DNA of 64,000 nucleotides from Trichaptum fuscoviolaceum (lineage: Eukaryota > Basidiomycota > Agaricomycetes > Hymenochaetales > Trichaptaceae), in NCBI GenBank assembly GCA_910574455.1, contig CAJSYZ010000008.1, positions 3,040,707 through 3,104,706 of the forward strand, in the 5' to 3' direction. The notes under the pieces are model-generated. The model saw nothing but the letters and a program-made list of their open reading frames with translations, searched no databases and was not told where the DNA came from. Position numbers and translations under genes: made by a program. Below, in pieces: positions 1 to 10,762 of this stretch (positions are counted from its first letter, which is position 1; each line of letters opens with the position of its first letter).

Positions 1-652
1 TGAACCCGTTACTGGATCTCCTTCGCCCTCTGCTGTTCTGAATAAACCTAGGATATCAAATGCACCCAGCGCACCTACATCTCTATACAAAGCTGCAAAC
101 GTAGGCAAGCCGCGCTACAAAAATATTCGTCGCCGATCTGGAACTCCGCCCTTCATGGCTATCGAAGCTCTTGACTTTCATCTTTTCCCATACGTTCATA
201 ACCTTTGGCACGACTTGGAATCCATTCTTTACGCATTTGTGTGGCATGGTGTTGGATATAGATGGAAGGCGGGGATAATTCCGTGGACTATAGAGGATTA
301 TAGACGAATCGAGGTCCTCCAGGAGTGGAGAGTTTGGTCTCGGGAAGATGTAGTAAATAAGAAGACCGTCTTCTTAGTGAGTCCGGTGTCTATACTCTCG
401 CATATTGCGCATTCGAAATCCAGAAAAACATGCTGGTTTCTCTCAACTCTGTTCGCTAGGAAGATGATGGTTATTCGTGATCGCCAGCTTGCCCGCGAAA
501 TAGGAGCCTTATCATCGAGAACATCTGCGCTTGAGGTTATTTTTCTTGATTACAATCCACCACTTTACCCTTTCTTCGCAGATATATTGGGATTCGATAG
601 GGTGGAATGTCGACAGAGTTGTTGTGTGAAACAAACACTGACGAATACTTGA
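1..652 (+). CDS. FunK1-type fungal protein kinase, C-terminal part (5' truncated by window edge)
   Basis: The frame is open from base 2 to the stop at 650-652, so only the C-lobe half is in the window. Seen: the family block SGTPPFMAIEAL, then the DLESILYAFVWHGVGYRW segment, which is the best-conserved stretch of all copies here, and the C-terminal VECRQSCCVKQ motif. In the family this half follows the catalytic loop; that loop and the ATP-binding lobe lie upstream of the window. The protein continues a few residues past the CCV motif. It is the first of twelve FunK1 copies or remnants in the window. Whether the complete gene is catalytic cannot be judged. Confidence 0.85.
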   Translation, partial: EPVTGSPSPSAVLNKPRISNAPSAPTSLYKAANVGKPRYKNIRRRSGTPPFMAIEALDFHLFPYVHNLWHDLESILYAFVWHGVGYRWKAGIIPWTIEDYRRIEVLQEWRVWSREDVVNKKTVFLVSPVSILSHIAHSKSRKTCWFLSTLFARKMMVIRDRQLAREIGALSSRTSALEVIFLDYNPPLYPFFADILGFDRVECRQSCCVKQTLTNT

Positions 653-907
653 ATCTCCAGCTTGAATATCTATAATACAATCACTATTCTAGTATAACTA
701 CGGTTGCTGGCCAAGAGTGATCGTGATAAGATAAATATCAACCCCATACTCGCACTGAGGCCGGCGAAGACGAGGGTTGGTGGGTTAGAATATAATCTAC
801 GCACATTTCAACTTTTAGCTAAAGCTCTGTCAAACTCTCGCAGGCATGAACGGCGATGTATTCCTTTGCTACAGCACAGACGCCGTTGAAGTCAGATAAC
901 GAATAGC

Positions 908-2353
908 ATGCCAGCGACCTCGATTCAGTGGCTGACACGGATGACGGAATCAAATAATTGCCATACCATGCAAGTTGTCAGCCACCAGCACTTGAGATCT
1001 CAGTTCAAGGAACTTATCATCTACGCCAATCGCCCATTCACTTCTTCTACCACCATTGGTACCGACATGCGAGCCTCACTGTCCTTAACGTCTATCTTCT
1101 CCTCGCTGCTAAGTCCAGCGTACGGCGGGAGCTTTCTGCTTCAAATCCCTTCTATTCAAGTCATCAAGGCCCCTGAACTACCCTCGGATGCCTCTCCTGC
1201 CTCGCTTCCGCGAAGAATCCGCCGATGGAGGGGTGCACTTGGCACTATGGGAGACTACACGCTGCAGCTGCCGAGCCAGGGCCCGACGAGCGCGGCTCGT
1301 CTTGCTCTCGCTCGACAGGGATGCGCGACTGGAAGCTACCGCCTCAACTGCTCTGAGAGTCTATACGTCGTTGATCAATGCGGCCGAGCGATGTTCGAAC
1401 GCATCCAACTGGAAGAAGAACTTGAGGCGGGGTTGCATGGCCTGATGGAGAAACCGCCGATGCGGGGCTCCAACTCGACCACGGAGACTACTACTACCTC
1501 AGGCCCGCCCCTGGCTTCCGTATCCCAAGTCTCTGGCGTAGCTTTGCCAAAGGCGAGCTCCGGTGCTGCAATGCTCAGTCGTAAAATGACGACAAGACGT
1601 GTGGCAACTTATGGAGGAGAGGTTCCTCGTAGACGCCCATCAGCTCGCCGCCGCAAGCCGATCCCTTCGTCCCTGGACATGCGCTTTAGCTCACAAGGCT
1701 TGTCGAGTTGTGCCACCTTCACGGAAGGACTCTGCGAGCTTGATGAATTCGATGATTTGGCAGTAGCGCCATACGACAAGTCATCAGCGCGACTGTCAGC
1801 CTCTTTCTCTGCCCACGAACTTGGCGTCACTCAGCCCGTACTCGAATCTATCACTTGGAACCTGACATGGTTAAGTACTTCGCTAAAGAAACACTCCTAC
1901 CCATATGGCCCTCGTAGCAAGAAAGATACCACAAAATCCTCCTTATGCAAATCCTTTACGGCTTATGATCTTGCATCTTTGTACGTCGAGGGTCCGGTAG
2001 CAATTGAACACGAAGCTCCTGAGTCTCCAATTCCAAAACCAGCCTCAAAGAGACGAAAGGTCCAGAAGCGGCATCCTCGTGAAAAGGACCTGGTAGATTC
2101 TATAAGGTTTTCATCTTCAACTGGTCTACTTCCACGAACTGGCTCTTGGTCAAGGCTCCGCAGGAAATTCGCCAACCAGCATGATAGTCTTTCTAGACAA
2201 GATGCAGCTGTCCGGGAGGGAAACCCTGGTTCGCCCTTAAGACGTTCTATTAGCGTCTCTGCTGCATTGTTGTTTATGACTCAACGAGGTATTTCCGTCA
2301 CTGGGTGTACAGGTCTCGAATACGGGGAATTACTTGTAGACCTTCCGGCTTAG
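908..2353 (+). CDS. hypothetical protein, orphan ORF of 481 residues
   Basis: An uninterrupted 481-codon frame, long for non-coding DNA here. It encodes a basic, Ser/Arg-rich protein with no domain I recognise. Low-complexity basic stretches occur near residues 235-250 (RRRPSARRRKPIP) and 375-395 (SKRRKVQKRHPREK), the latter resembling a bipartite nuclear localisation signal. The start could be the ATG at 908 or the internal one at 1068 (MRASLSLTS). It lies between two FunK1 genes and ends about 210 bp before the UBA4 stop on the other strand. It could be an intronless lineage-specific gene or a chance frame. Confidence 0.4.
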   Translation: MPATSIQWLTRMTESNNCHTMQVVSHQHLRSQFKELIIYANRPFTSSTTIGTDMRASLSLTSIFSSLLSPAYGGSFLLQIPSIQVIKAPELPSDASPASLPRRIRRWRGALGTMGDYTLQLPSQGPTSAARLALARQGCATGSYRLNCSESLYVVDQCGRAMFERIQLEEELEAGLHGLMEKPPMRGSNSTTETTTTSGPPLASVSQVSGVALPKASSGAAMLSRKMTTRRVATYGGEVPRRRPSARRRKPIPSSLDMRFSSQGLSSCATFTEGLCELDEFDDLAVAPYDKSSARLSASFSAHELGVTQPVLESITWNLTWLSTSLKKHSYPYGPRSKKDTTKSSLCKSFTAYDLASLYVEGPVAIEHEAPESPIPKPASKRRKVQKRHPREKDLVDSIRFSSSTGLLPRTGSWSRLRRKFANQHDSLSRQDAAVREGNPGSPLRRSISVSAALLFMTQRGISVTGCTGLEYGELLVDLPA

Positions 2354-2565
2354 CATAACTGTCCGTTCATTACGCATCTGTCTTCGCTTCCTTCATATTG
2401 TTTTGCCCTCGCATGTTCGATCCCCATTTCAATGCTCTCGCACTGCTTTCTAAAATTCAACTGCTCATTGAATCGTACATTTAGTATCTGCATGAATTTA
2501 CCCTTAAGCTTTCTGTTGTGAATTGTAGTTATGCGACAAACGACTTTACCTTATCCTACATCAAA

Positions 2566-4215
2566 CTAGTATGTAGGAAATTGAGGGTCGACGTCCAAAC
2601 TCCAGCTCCTTAGGCCACCGATGACATCCATCACCTCCGCATTGTTTCGCAACCCTTCATCGCCATTGTCTAAGGCAGATTTTAAGGCTCTTGCAGCAAT
2701 CTGTGAATCATTCCCTAATCGGCATATTAGGATCGTCGTAGCCTCCATAATCTGTAATTGTGATGCAGGATTTGCTACAATTTCCGACAAGGGGACATCT
2801 AATACAGGGGTAAAAAGCATGAGATTTCATCTTTTAGTATATCCCGCAAGCACGCACTTGTTGAATTCGGTAAATGGCATATGCCAAATTCGACGGAGCT
2901 CCTAACATCGATTAGTCGGACAGGATTATTACTGGAGTCTATTCGCTCCTTCAGCTCCTTATATTGCCCAAGCGAACGATTGTAAACAGTTTGTCAAGAA
3001 AGTGTAGAAACGGAGAAAACGTATGAGTCTCACCTTCGCTGTCATTCGCTTCCGCCTATCTCTATCCTCTAAGCCTCTCGAGACCCAGTCTGGTCTAGGG
3101 CCACCGCAGAATGAAACATAATCTAGCTCTGATATCGCACCCAGCTTCTCTCCTTCATCTCCACATGCTGGACACGTCTTTCGGCGGCTTCGAAGTTTGA
3201 TACTCCGAAACGGTGGGTAGGCTAAAACAGAGTAGATGAGCAGTGTTGGCTTTCTATCTAAGGAGCAAAACAAGTTTTAGTTCTGATGACGTTAAACCCT
3301 CGCGATAAATACAAGTGATACGTACCATGGATTCCAGAGATAAGTTTGATCGCCTCGACGGCCTGCATGGTTCCAATTATCCCAGTGACTGCGCCTAGGA
3401 TGCCAGTCTCTTCACAGCTTCCCGCCATCTCCGGCGCGGGCGGCTTCGGAAAAAGACATCGATAGCACGGGCCTCTGTCCGATCCTTCCTCAGTCAGCGG
3501 CAAATTGTATACACATAGCTGCCCATCAAGCTTCTGCGCCGCGCCGCTGACGAGCGGTTTCCCAAGCCGGACAGCAGTGTCGGAAAGTAGATACCGGGCA
3601 GGAGCGTTGTCCGTGCAGTCAAGGACAACGTCATAGGTGGTTAGCAAGGTTTCTGCGTTTGATGGTTCGAGTGCAGTATTGTATGTGTTGATTTGCACTC
3701 GGCTATTTAGCCTACAGATTCACAGAAAGCTTTCCAGATATGCGTGTTTGGGTCACGGTCAGATAGGAAAATGTGCCTACTTCTTCAAAGAACTAGCGGC
3801 GGATTCGACTTTTGGCAGCCCTAAAGTCGATTCGGAGTGTAAAACTTGTCGTTGGAGATTAGAGATCTCGACAGTATCTGCGTCAACGATACCAATGCGT
3901 CCTAGATCAAATGCGTAAATTCGAAAGTTCAAGAGTATGTCTTCAGACTACACAACTTGCCTACTCCCGCAGCGCAAAGATATTGAAGTGCAGGGCAGCC
4001 AAGGCCTCCGGCTCCAACCACTAATACCGATGCAGCCTGGAGTTTTAACTGCGCTTGTTTCAGGGAGACATTGTGTTAAATTGCTGCAACGAAGAGTGCA
4101 GTAGAAGAAGCTTACCAGGTAAACCTAAGCCGTCAATTATCATCTGCCTACCGTACCGACGATAGTCCTGCAGAGGAAGAGCGTCAATGTTATATTCGAC
4201 GTTTTGCGCTGTCAT
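2566..4215 (-). CDS. UBA4: Uba4/MOCS3-type E1-like sulfurtransferase (ThiF domain plus rhodanese domain)
   Basis: Multi-exon minus-strand gene starting at the ATG at 4215 ([18 protein letters not shown]) and stopping at 2566. In the family, Uba4 adenylates and then thiocarboxylates the ubiquitin-like Urm1, and MOCS2A in molybdenum cofactor synthesis, for tRNA wobble-uridine thiolation in the cytosol. Seen in order: the [16 protein letters not shown] opening of the E1 fold; [17 protein letters not shown] nucleotide loop; [25 protein letters not shown] with the adenylation-domain cysteines; TCPACGD zinc cysteine pair; rhodanese [19 protein letters not shown] joined over a short GTGCGT...TTAG intron to [10 protein letters not shown]; and the rhodanese active loop CRLGNDSQ with its catalytic Cys. 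Introns are about 50-70 nt. The 5' end faces a FunK1 kinase 266 bp away, so the two share an intergenic promoter. Confidence 0.9.
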
Positions 4216-4481
4216 GGTTGCGGATCAGGTTGGCATTCACTGGCAGGGTGACATTGACAATATCTCTGCCAGCGTGACAATTAGCACGTGCCGTGACTTG
4301 AGGTGACACGGCAAGCGCGACGCGCCCATCGCGCCGGTTAACGCGGGTTTTTCACCAAAAACGTGACCTTGCATTCCAACCACTGCCTACCACTCTTGAA
4401 TACTCCTCTTCTGCCAGACCATTCAACTTTCGCACTCTCAAAAATAAGCTCATATTCATAGGCCCTAACGCGCTCTTCAGT
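4216..4481. promoter_or_regulatory. divergent promoter between UBA4 and the full-length FunK1 gene
   Basis: 266 bp between two start codons on opposite strands. It holds CACTGGCA at 4238-4245 followed by GGTGACA, a CACGTG E-box-like palindrome near 4286, and repeated GTGAC words. The same three words recur in the intergenic regions of the truncated FunK1 pairs and upstream of the F-box gene at 62419. Function is inferred from position only. Confidence 0.5.
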
Positions 4482-6890
4482 ATGGCCTCCGACCATCCGA
4501 ACACGTTCGACGACCACGATGTTCAACGTATGCCAGTGCTGGGACATAAAACTGATGCTCACTCCAAAGATTGCTATTCCTCACATCTCTATACTCATCG
4601 GAGCGTTGATCGTCACTTCGGATATGACTTACGGAGGTACCGTTACAGCGACATATCTTTTGAGATATTCTTAAGATGTTCGTTTGGCGTAACTGACACC
4701 GACATGGAGGTACTGAAGGATCGCGTACAGAATATCGCTGCTCACGAGACAGAGGCCTACAAGAACAAAGCAGCTGAGTTCTTGATTGTTGCAGGAAGTC
4801 CGGAAGCTGAGACGTACGGGCTGTTCGCGGACATGGGCAATATGGTATTGAACGCACATGAAGGACAATCTGGCAATTGCATCAAGGTCCTGCCTTCTGA
4901 TCGTAATGGCCGAGACCGCTTGGCTATTCGAAAACCACACGTAACGCTAGTCCCGCAGAAGGACGGAGATACTGAGATCGACTTGAAAACCTTACGATGG
5001 GACCACATGCTATGCGTGGTGGAGTTTGAAAAGGCACCATCGGATAGCTCTGCGGAGGAAGGGGATTTAGATCTTAAGAACCACAAGCGCGCTTCAACAG
5101 ACGCAAGGGATTCTGGTGCAGATGTTCTTAAGACTACCTCTTCCACAGACAAGTTGTCTCCGTCTAGTGAGGCTACCCCAACAGCAGTGGGTTTGCAGTC
5201 CCATTTGCCATTGGACTCGCCAGAAGCCGTATCGCAGACCTCTCTTTCAGCTCAGCCCCAGAATCAAGGCTGTAGGCAGGCTGGAGAGTCTCCAGCTATC
5301 GAACTGCCTTTTGCAGAGATGCTTCTTGCAAGCCATATTACACAGGTGATGAGCCATTTTTCAGGTCGTACATTCACATTCGGCGCACTTGTCAGGCATA
5401 CAAAAATGCGGTTGGCATATTATTCACGCTCCCTGTATGTTATCTCAGACGAGATCGACATCGTCAAAGACCATGTCATATTCGCCGTATTCTTGTGCCT
5501 ATTCGCGATGCAGCCACTGGACAAGCTCGGTTTCAGCAACGACATGGACCTATGTAACCCCTTCAATACCAAGTGCAAACGCGCAAGAAAGCTCGGCTTT
5601 GACATGGAGCCGGTCAATGGAGGTGACAGCTACGTCTTGCAGCCCAGCATGAGACTGGAGCTGGGAGAATGTAAACACATTGAGCACTGCCTGATTGGTC
5701 GAGCGACGGCAGTCTTTGATGTCATGAGGCCGCAGGACTGCAAGGTTGACCTTGTTGCTAAGTTTCAATGGCATCCTAAGACCAGAAGACGCGAAGACCA
5801 TGCGATACTAATAGCACGAGAGGTCGATCCGGAACATTCGCCTGAGATCTACGGTGTAGCCATCGTGGCAGAGAAGTCCCCGTCACAATACTCGTCACAA
5901 TACTTTAAGGTGGCGTGCGGGTCGACTCCTGTGGTGGAAGTAGAGGAGCGAGAATTACGCGTGATACTAATGCGAAAATACAATCCTGTGGAGGAGCTGA
6001 CTGATGAGCAATTCTGCGAAATCGTGCCTCAGTTTGCTGCCTGTGCGTTCTATCATTACTTCAAACAATGCGATGGCCTAACGAGTATCTGAGCAGATGT
6101 TCATGCACTCTTCTCCGAAAGAGAGCTCCTTCATCGAGATATCAGCATCGCCAATATGGCGTATAACATGAAGGACGGGAGGATAATTGCTACGCTGCTT
6201 GACTTTGATCTAGCTACCTTTCCAGACAAAACGAATAATTCGGACGAAGCTGTTCCACAACATTCGGTTAGCAGTCCAGAGGCTCCTGTATCTGTCAATG
6301 GATTGGCCTCATCGATCGGTGGTCCGGAATTTCCTATGGATAATAATAGTGCGGAACTAAGCAAGGCCAGTCGCGAATGTCGCCGATCTGGGACTACGCC
6401 CTTCATGAGTATCCAGGCTCTTGATTGGAGTCTTTCACCATTTGTTCACCATCTCTGCCATGAGCTAGAGTCCATTCTCTACGCGTCTGTATGGCATGGT
6501 GTGGGATATAGATGGAATGCGGGGGATATTCCGTGGACCTCAGAAGGCCATTATAGGCCAGTCGAGATCCTCAAGGAGTGGAGATTTGGTTCTCTTGACG
6601 AGGTAGTAAGTAAGAAGGGCGCCTTCCTACTGAATCCGATGTCCATACTTAAGCATATGAAGCACGAAAGGCTTCGTAGAGCTTGCTTATTCCTTTCATA
6701 TTATATATTCAACCAGAAATTGACGGGGTTGCGACAGCTCGAGATGCTCAGAGACTTTCCAGATTGCTTTTCGAAAATTCACCGTACACTGTGGGTCGAC
6801 TCGGAGTATATCGACAAACCGGTTTATCCTTACTTTGCGAAAGTATGGAAGATGCAGATTGCACAATGTCAGAAGACTTGTTGTGTGTAG
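4482..6890 (+). CDS. FunK1-type fungal protein kinase, full length, motifs intact
   Basis: Two exons, 4482-6042 and 6097-6890 (784 residues), joined over a 54-nt GTGCGT...GCAG intron in phase 1. N-terminal family region: SSHLYTHRSVDRHFGYDLRR at about 28-50, then FGVTDTDME. The ATP-lobe follows, with DIVKDHVIFAVFLCLF and a VAIK-like Lys (LVAKFQW, about K427) before a conserved RRRED segment. Exon 2 carries the catalytic loop HRDISIAN (H533, D535, N540), the DFG-equivalent LLDFDLA (D556), then SGTTPFMSI, DLESILYASVWHGVGYRW, and ends exactly at CQKTCCV. Serine/threonine-type phosphotransfer is predicted from the family; the substrate is unknown. With 44547-47479 it is one of two copies here with every catalytic motif in place, so it is the best candidate for an active kinase. 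Confidence 0.88.
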
Positions 6891-7329
6891 GCTACATCCA
6901 CTAATGTGTCTCACACTGTGTCCGTGGTTTTGTGCGCTTCCCATCAATTTACGAGTGCTTGTCGTGATTATATATAATGGTTTTTGCATTTGTGACCAAT
7001 AAATTGGCTGTATGTCCATCCATTTTGTTGTTTCGCGCAGGCTATGCTGAAAATAAGTCCGGTGGTTCTACGTCATCTTGTAATCTACAGCGTACCCGTA
7101 CAATTCGGAGGCACGGTGACCTGTGAAAAATTATGAAGCAGATTACCATGAATCTTGTTAAGCTTCGAATATTGGAGCGAAGATGAGCTCTCTGTCAGTC
7201 TTGCAGCATATATTCAGGAATGTATATAAACACATAAAGTCTACGGGAAGCTTTCATTCTCATCTTCATCTACAAATCACCTCAAAGCATATAGGTACTA
7301 CCTATCAAAATCGACGCACCGAGCAAAAA
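6891..7329. other. intergenic, no gene seen
   Basis: 3' flank of the FunK1 gene and 5' flank of the SDR gene. An A/T-rich stretch with TATATAAA at about 7221-7228, roughly 100 bp before the SDR start codon, could serve as its TATA element. Nothing else is supported. Confidence 0.4.
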
Positions 7330-8739
7330 ATGGCGAAGCAAACCATATTTCTGACGGGAGCAACTGGTGCGCAATATTCACTTGCCCGGTAGAGATTTAG
7401 TTCATCTGCTGACTCCGCGTATACGCCTCGATGTAGGATATATCGGAGGCTCTGTGCTTTGGCGTCTGCTTCAGCACAAGGACGCAGCCGATTTCAAGCT
7501 CACGGTCCTTGTCCGCAACGCCGAGAAGGCGAAGCTCTTCAAGGAGAAATTCGGGATCGATGCCACTGTTGGTAGCTACCAGGAGGAAGATAAATTGGAG
7601 GCATTGGCAGCGCAAGCCGATTATGTTATTGCGACCGTAAGTCCCGATCCAGTGACCTTTCTAGGTCCTCTTTACTGAACAGCGGCGTTGAATGCAGGCC
7701 GATTGCCGTAACCTTTCGGCCATGAAAGCCATCCTGTCAGGGCTAAAGAAGTTCAAGGGAAGAACTGGGAGGGTCCCCGCTTTCATTCATTCTGTGCGTA
7801 ACCGTTTAACTACATTCTCAAGAAATAAGACTGTTGTGACTTACGGTATGCCATTCAGTCCGGAACAGGCGTTCTTGGGGACAACGCGGCTGGTGCCTTC
7901 GCCAGTGAGAAGATCTACAATGATGCATCCGTCGAGGACATCCAGTCATTGGCTATCACGCAGCCCTTCAGAGATGTAGAAGTCGCCGTCGCCTCTGCTG
8001 ATGCCGAAGGTAAGATGAGTAAGACGCACGGGATTGAACAAATGGCTTGCTGAAGTTGTCGATAGGTTATGTTAGAACCTATATCATCAGTCCTTCGACT
8101 ATCTATGGAATTCCTAAGAACGGGTTCACCGAGGCTGGACTGCAGCACTCGCACTCTATCCAGATTCCGATGTTCATTCGAGCCAGCCTTGGTCGCGGGC
8201 AAGGCGGCATGATCGGCCTGGGGAAGAACAAGTGGCCTAATGTACATATCGACGATGGTGAGTTCACGTCCGTCTTAACTGCATATGCTTACTATACTGA
8301 TATTTCGCGCCCAAATTGCAGTGGCAGACCTTTATATCGTGCTCTTCAATAAGATACGCACGGACCCGGAGGGAACGCCTCACGGACGTGAAGGATACTA
8401 TTTCGGAGCAGCAGCCGAGCACCAACTCTATGATGTCGCAAAGGCCATCGCAGAAGCCCTGGTCGCTATTGGAAGGGGAAAGAGTTCAGAGCCGACGACG
8501 TTCACTCAGGAAGACCTTGTCAAGTACTTTAAAGGGGTAAGTCCTATAAATTAATATCCAGTGTCAATGGAAAGCTAACCGACCTTCCCTTTCCTTTCAA
8601 GTCCGCATTCTTTGGCTGCAACGCACGATGCGTAGCCCACAGATCGCTTTCTATCGGCTGGAGGCCCGCGAAGAGTACTTCAGACCTCATTGCCTCCATT
8701 CGCCCAGAAGTAGAGGCACTTGTTGCCGAAGGTGCATAG
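7330..8739 (+). CDS. atypical short-chain dehydrogenase, NAD(P)-binding (NmrA/epimerase-like)
   Basis: Seven exons reconstructed by splice motifs and frame: 7330-7366, 7437-7636, 7698-7793, 7859-8009, 8066-8257, 8322-8536, 8602-8739; 342 residues. The Rossmann dinucleotide loop is split by intron 1 and reads TGATGYIGGSVLWRL after splicing (TGxxGxxG). Further Rossmann features: LTVLVRNAEKA after beta-2 and ADYVIATAD after beta-4. A YIISPSTIYG segment and PNVHIDDVADLY match the C-terminal part of extended/atypical SDRs. The classical YxxxK pair is not evident, as in the atypical group, so it may be a redox sensor or oxidoreductase; the substrate is unknown. The product is probably cytosolic, as no signal peptide is seen. 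Confidence 0.8.
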
Positions 8740-9321
8740 GTTGTGTGGGCCAAGCACACTGTTCTGGAGATAAATACAATAAATAAGAATCAGACAGCTT
8801 CCGATCGTTCTACTTAGTAGTGAAGTTTGACTTTGGAATAGCAATTTATAGATGCCAATATTGAAAACATCAGACTTACGAATCTACGAGCCGCTTCGAA
8901 TGTGAATTTGATTTCGGCCTTGAGAACGAAATCTATAATGATTATTTGCGCATACTTGAGCACCTTCTGAGCCAGTGAACGGATGCCAATCGTGAGGTTG
9001 AGGTTATTGATAAACTTGCTCTCAACCGTTATTGCTAAGTTAGGTCAGGTTGCTCAACGCCTACCACTGTCCCACTGGCCGTCGTGCACCTGCATAACAC
9101 TTGCTCTCGCTGCAAAACTTATTCAAATCCACCTTTGCTTTCTGCAGTACATAAAAACGATCAAGGGCTAGAGGATGGTTAGCTGTTGAGCACGGACTTC
9201 GTCATTCATCTGGTTCATTAAGACGGAGTGGGTCCTGGAAGGTTCATACGGTGTCAAGGTGCGCACAATGTTATGCATCGATCGTCTTCGTTTGTACTAA
9301 TTATCATTCAGATATCTTGAG
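8740..9321. other. intergenic, no gene seen
   Basis: 3' flank of the SDR gene and promoter/leader of COX10. It contains CACTGGCC near 9066, a near match to the CACTGGCA word found upstream of other genes here. No RNA gene or ORF of substance is visible. Confidence 0.4.
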
Positions 9322-10608
9322 ATGAGCATGCTCATCCGTAATGGCCTTCAGAAGGAGCTGTGCGTGAATCTCAGGCGCTTTACTCGCAACCAGTCTGCAG
9401 TCGCACATGCATTAGCACCAGTGAATTACTCCCAATCGTCCAAGTTCACCTCATATTTCTGGAGAAACGAACAATGGCAGCGCAATGGGCGGAGAAAACT
9501 CCTCTCTAACGCTATCGCAGCTGAGCCAGAGCATACCAGCATCGTCGGTGCACTACACAACTCCTACCCCCCGCCTCTGTCTGTTGTCCCATATCGTCCT
9601 GTACCCTCGCTCACGCTCCCTCGTTTGCTCGGTATCTATGCCCAGCTCTCCAAATCACGGTTGACAATGTTCAACGTGTTGACAGCCATGTCTGCCTTCG
9701 CCGTTTTCCCACTACCAACGACTGTGCCGGTCCTCCTCGCCACCGCTGCGGGCACATTATTTTGCTCTGCATCGGCGAACACACTGAACCAACTACAAGA
9801 AGTCCCATACGACGCTCAGATGGCACGCACTCGAAATAGGCCGCTGGTGCGCCATGCCATTTCCCCCCTCCATGCGACAGGATTTGCTCTCGTCACAGGT
9901 GTGGCCGGGCCCGCGCTTTTGTGGTCTGCTGTGAACCCTACGACAGCGCTGCTCGGGCTGGGGAATATCATCCTTTATGCGGGTCCATATACGTACCTGA
10001 AGCGACGAAGCGTCTGGAATACATGGGTTGGTGCGGTCGTAGGGGCTGTCCCTCCGCTCATGGGCTGGGCTGCGTGTGGAGGGCAAATTCTCCCTTCAGC
10101 CTTCACCCAGATTCATTTCTACCTCCCCAGCTTCATCAGTGCGAGTACCTTACTCCCGGTTGACTCTGTGGAGAGCCCTCTAGCCCCCTTAGCATTGTTC
10201 CTCCTGCTCTTCAGCTGGCAATTTCCTCATTTCATGGGGCTCTCGCACGTCGTCCGAGCTTCGTATGCTCAGGCGGGATACCAAATGCTCGCCGTCCTGA
10301 ACCCTAGGAAAAACGCGCTCGTATCCCTCCGCCATGCTGTTCTCCTCATACCCATATGCTCCATCCTGGTCCCTCTCTCGGGGTTGACAACGTGGTGGTT
10401 CGCACTTACGAGCTTGGTACCGAATGTCCTCTGCACGAAATATGCATGGGAGTTCTGGAAGAAGGGCGGGGAGAAACAGGCACGCAAGGTCTTCCATGCG
10501 AGCCTGTGGTACCTTCCAGTCGTCATGGGCCTCATGATGCTGCACAAGAACGGTTTGGAATGGACGAAATGGTTCCGGGGCGAAGAGAAAGAGCAGGAAT
10601 TGGCGTGA
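9322..10608 (+). CDS. COX10: protoheme IX farnesyltransferase (heme O synthase), mitochondrial
   Basis: Intronless frame of 428 residues. Cox10 farnesylates heme B to heme O, the first step of heme A synthesis for cytochrome c oxidase, in the inner mitochondrial membrane. Seen: an N-terminus rich in Arg/Ser without acidic residues (RRFTRNQS), consistent with a presequence; YAQLSKSRLTMFNVLTA, the usual first-helix entry; the UbiA-family motif NTLNQLQEVPYDAQMARTRN with the Asn/Asp residues that bind Mg-diphosphate; the second polar loop YTYLKRRSVWNTWVGAVVGA; FSWQFPHFMGLS; and several hydrophobic membrane segments. Length fits fungal Cox10. It converges with the ZNF830-like gene, their stops lying about 150 bp apart. 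Confidence 0.95.
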   Translation: MSMLIRNGLQKELCVNLRRFTRNQSAVAHALAPVNYSQSSKFTSYFWRNEQWQRNGRRKLLSNAIAAEPEHTSIVGALHNSYPPPLSVVPYRPVPSLTLPRLLGIYAQLSKSRLTMFNVLTAMSAFAVFPLPTTVPVLLATAAGTLFCSASANTLNQLQEVPYDAQMARTRNRPLVRHAISPLHATGFALVTGVAGPALLWSAVNPTTALLGLGNIILYAGPYTYLKRRSVWNTWVGAVVGAVPPLMGWAACGGQILPSAFTQIHFYLPSFISASTLLPVDSVESPLAPLALFLLLFSWQFPHFMGLSHVVRASYAQAGYQMLAVLNPRKNALVSLRHAVLLIPICSILVPLSGLTTWWFALTSLVPNVLCTKYAWEFWKKGGEKQARKVFHASLWYLPVVMGLMMLHKNGLEWTKWFRGEEKEQELA

Positions 10609-10762
10609 CATTCTCCTCAATAGTCACTGGATATCATCAAAAGGGCTCGCCGAGCTGGGGTGGGGAGGTGCTGGAGATAGCAATGTGACATGATATAGTA
10701 CAAGTATAATGCGAGTTTAACATGTAGATGCAATAAGTTACGACCCAATCAATACATTGTCT

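Noticed and set aside
6869..6890. CaaX prenylation box at the FunK1 C-terminus
   Set aside because: The 4482 copy ends KTCCV, so no Cys is at the fourth position from the end, and other copies have extra residues after CCV.
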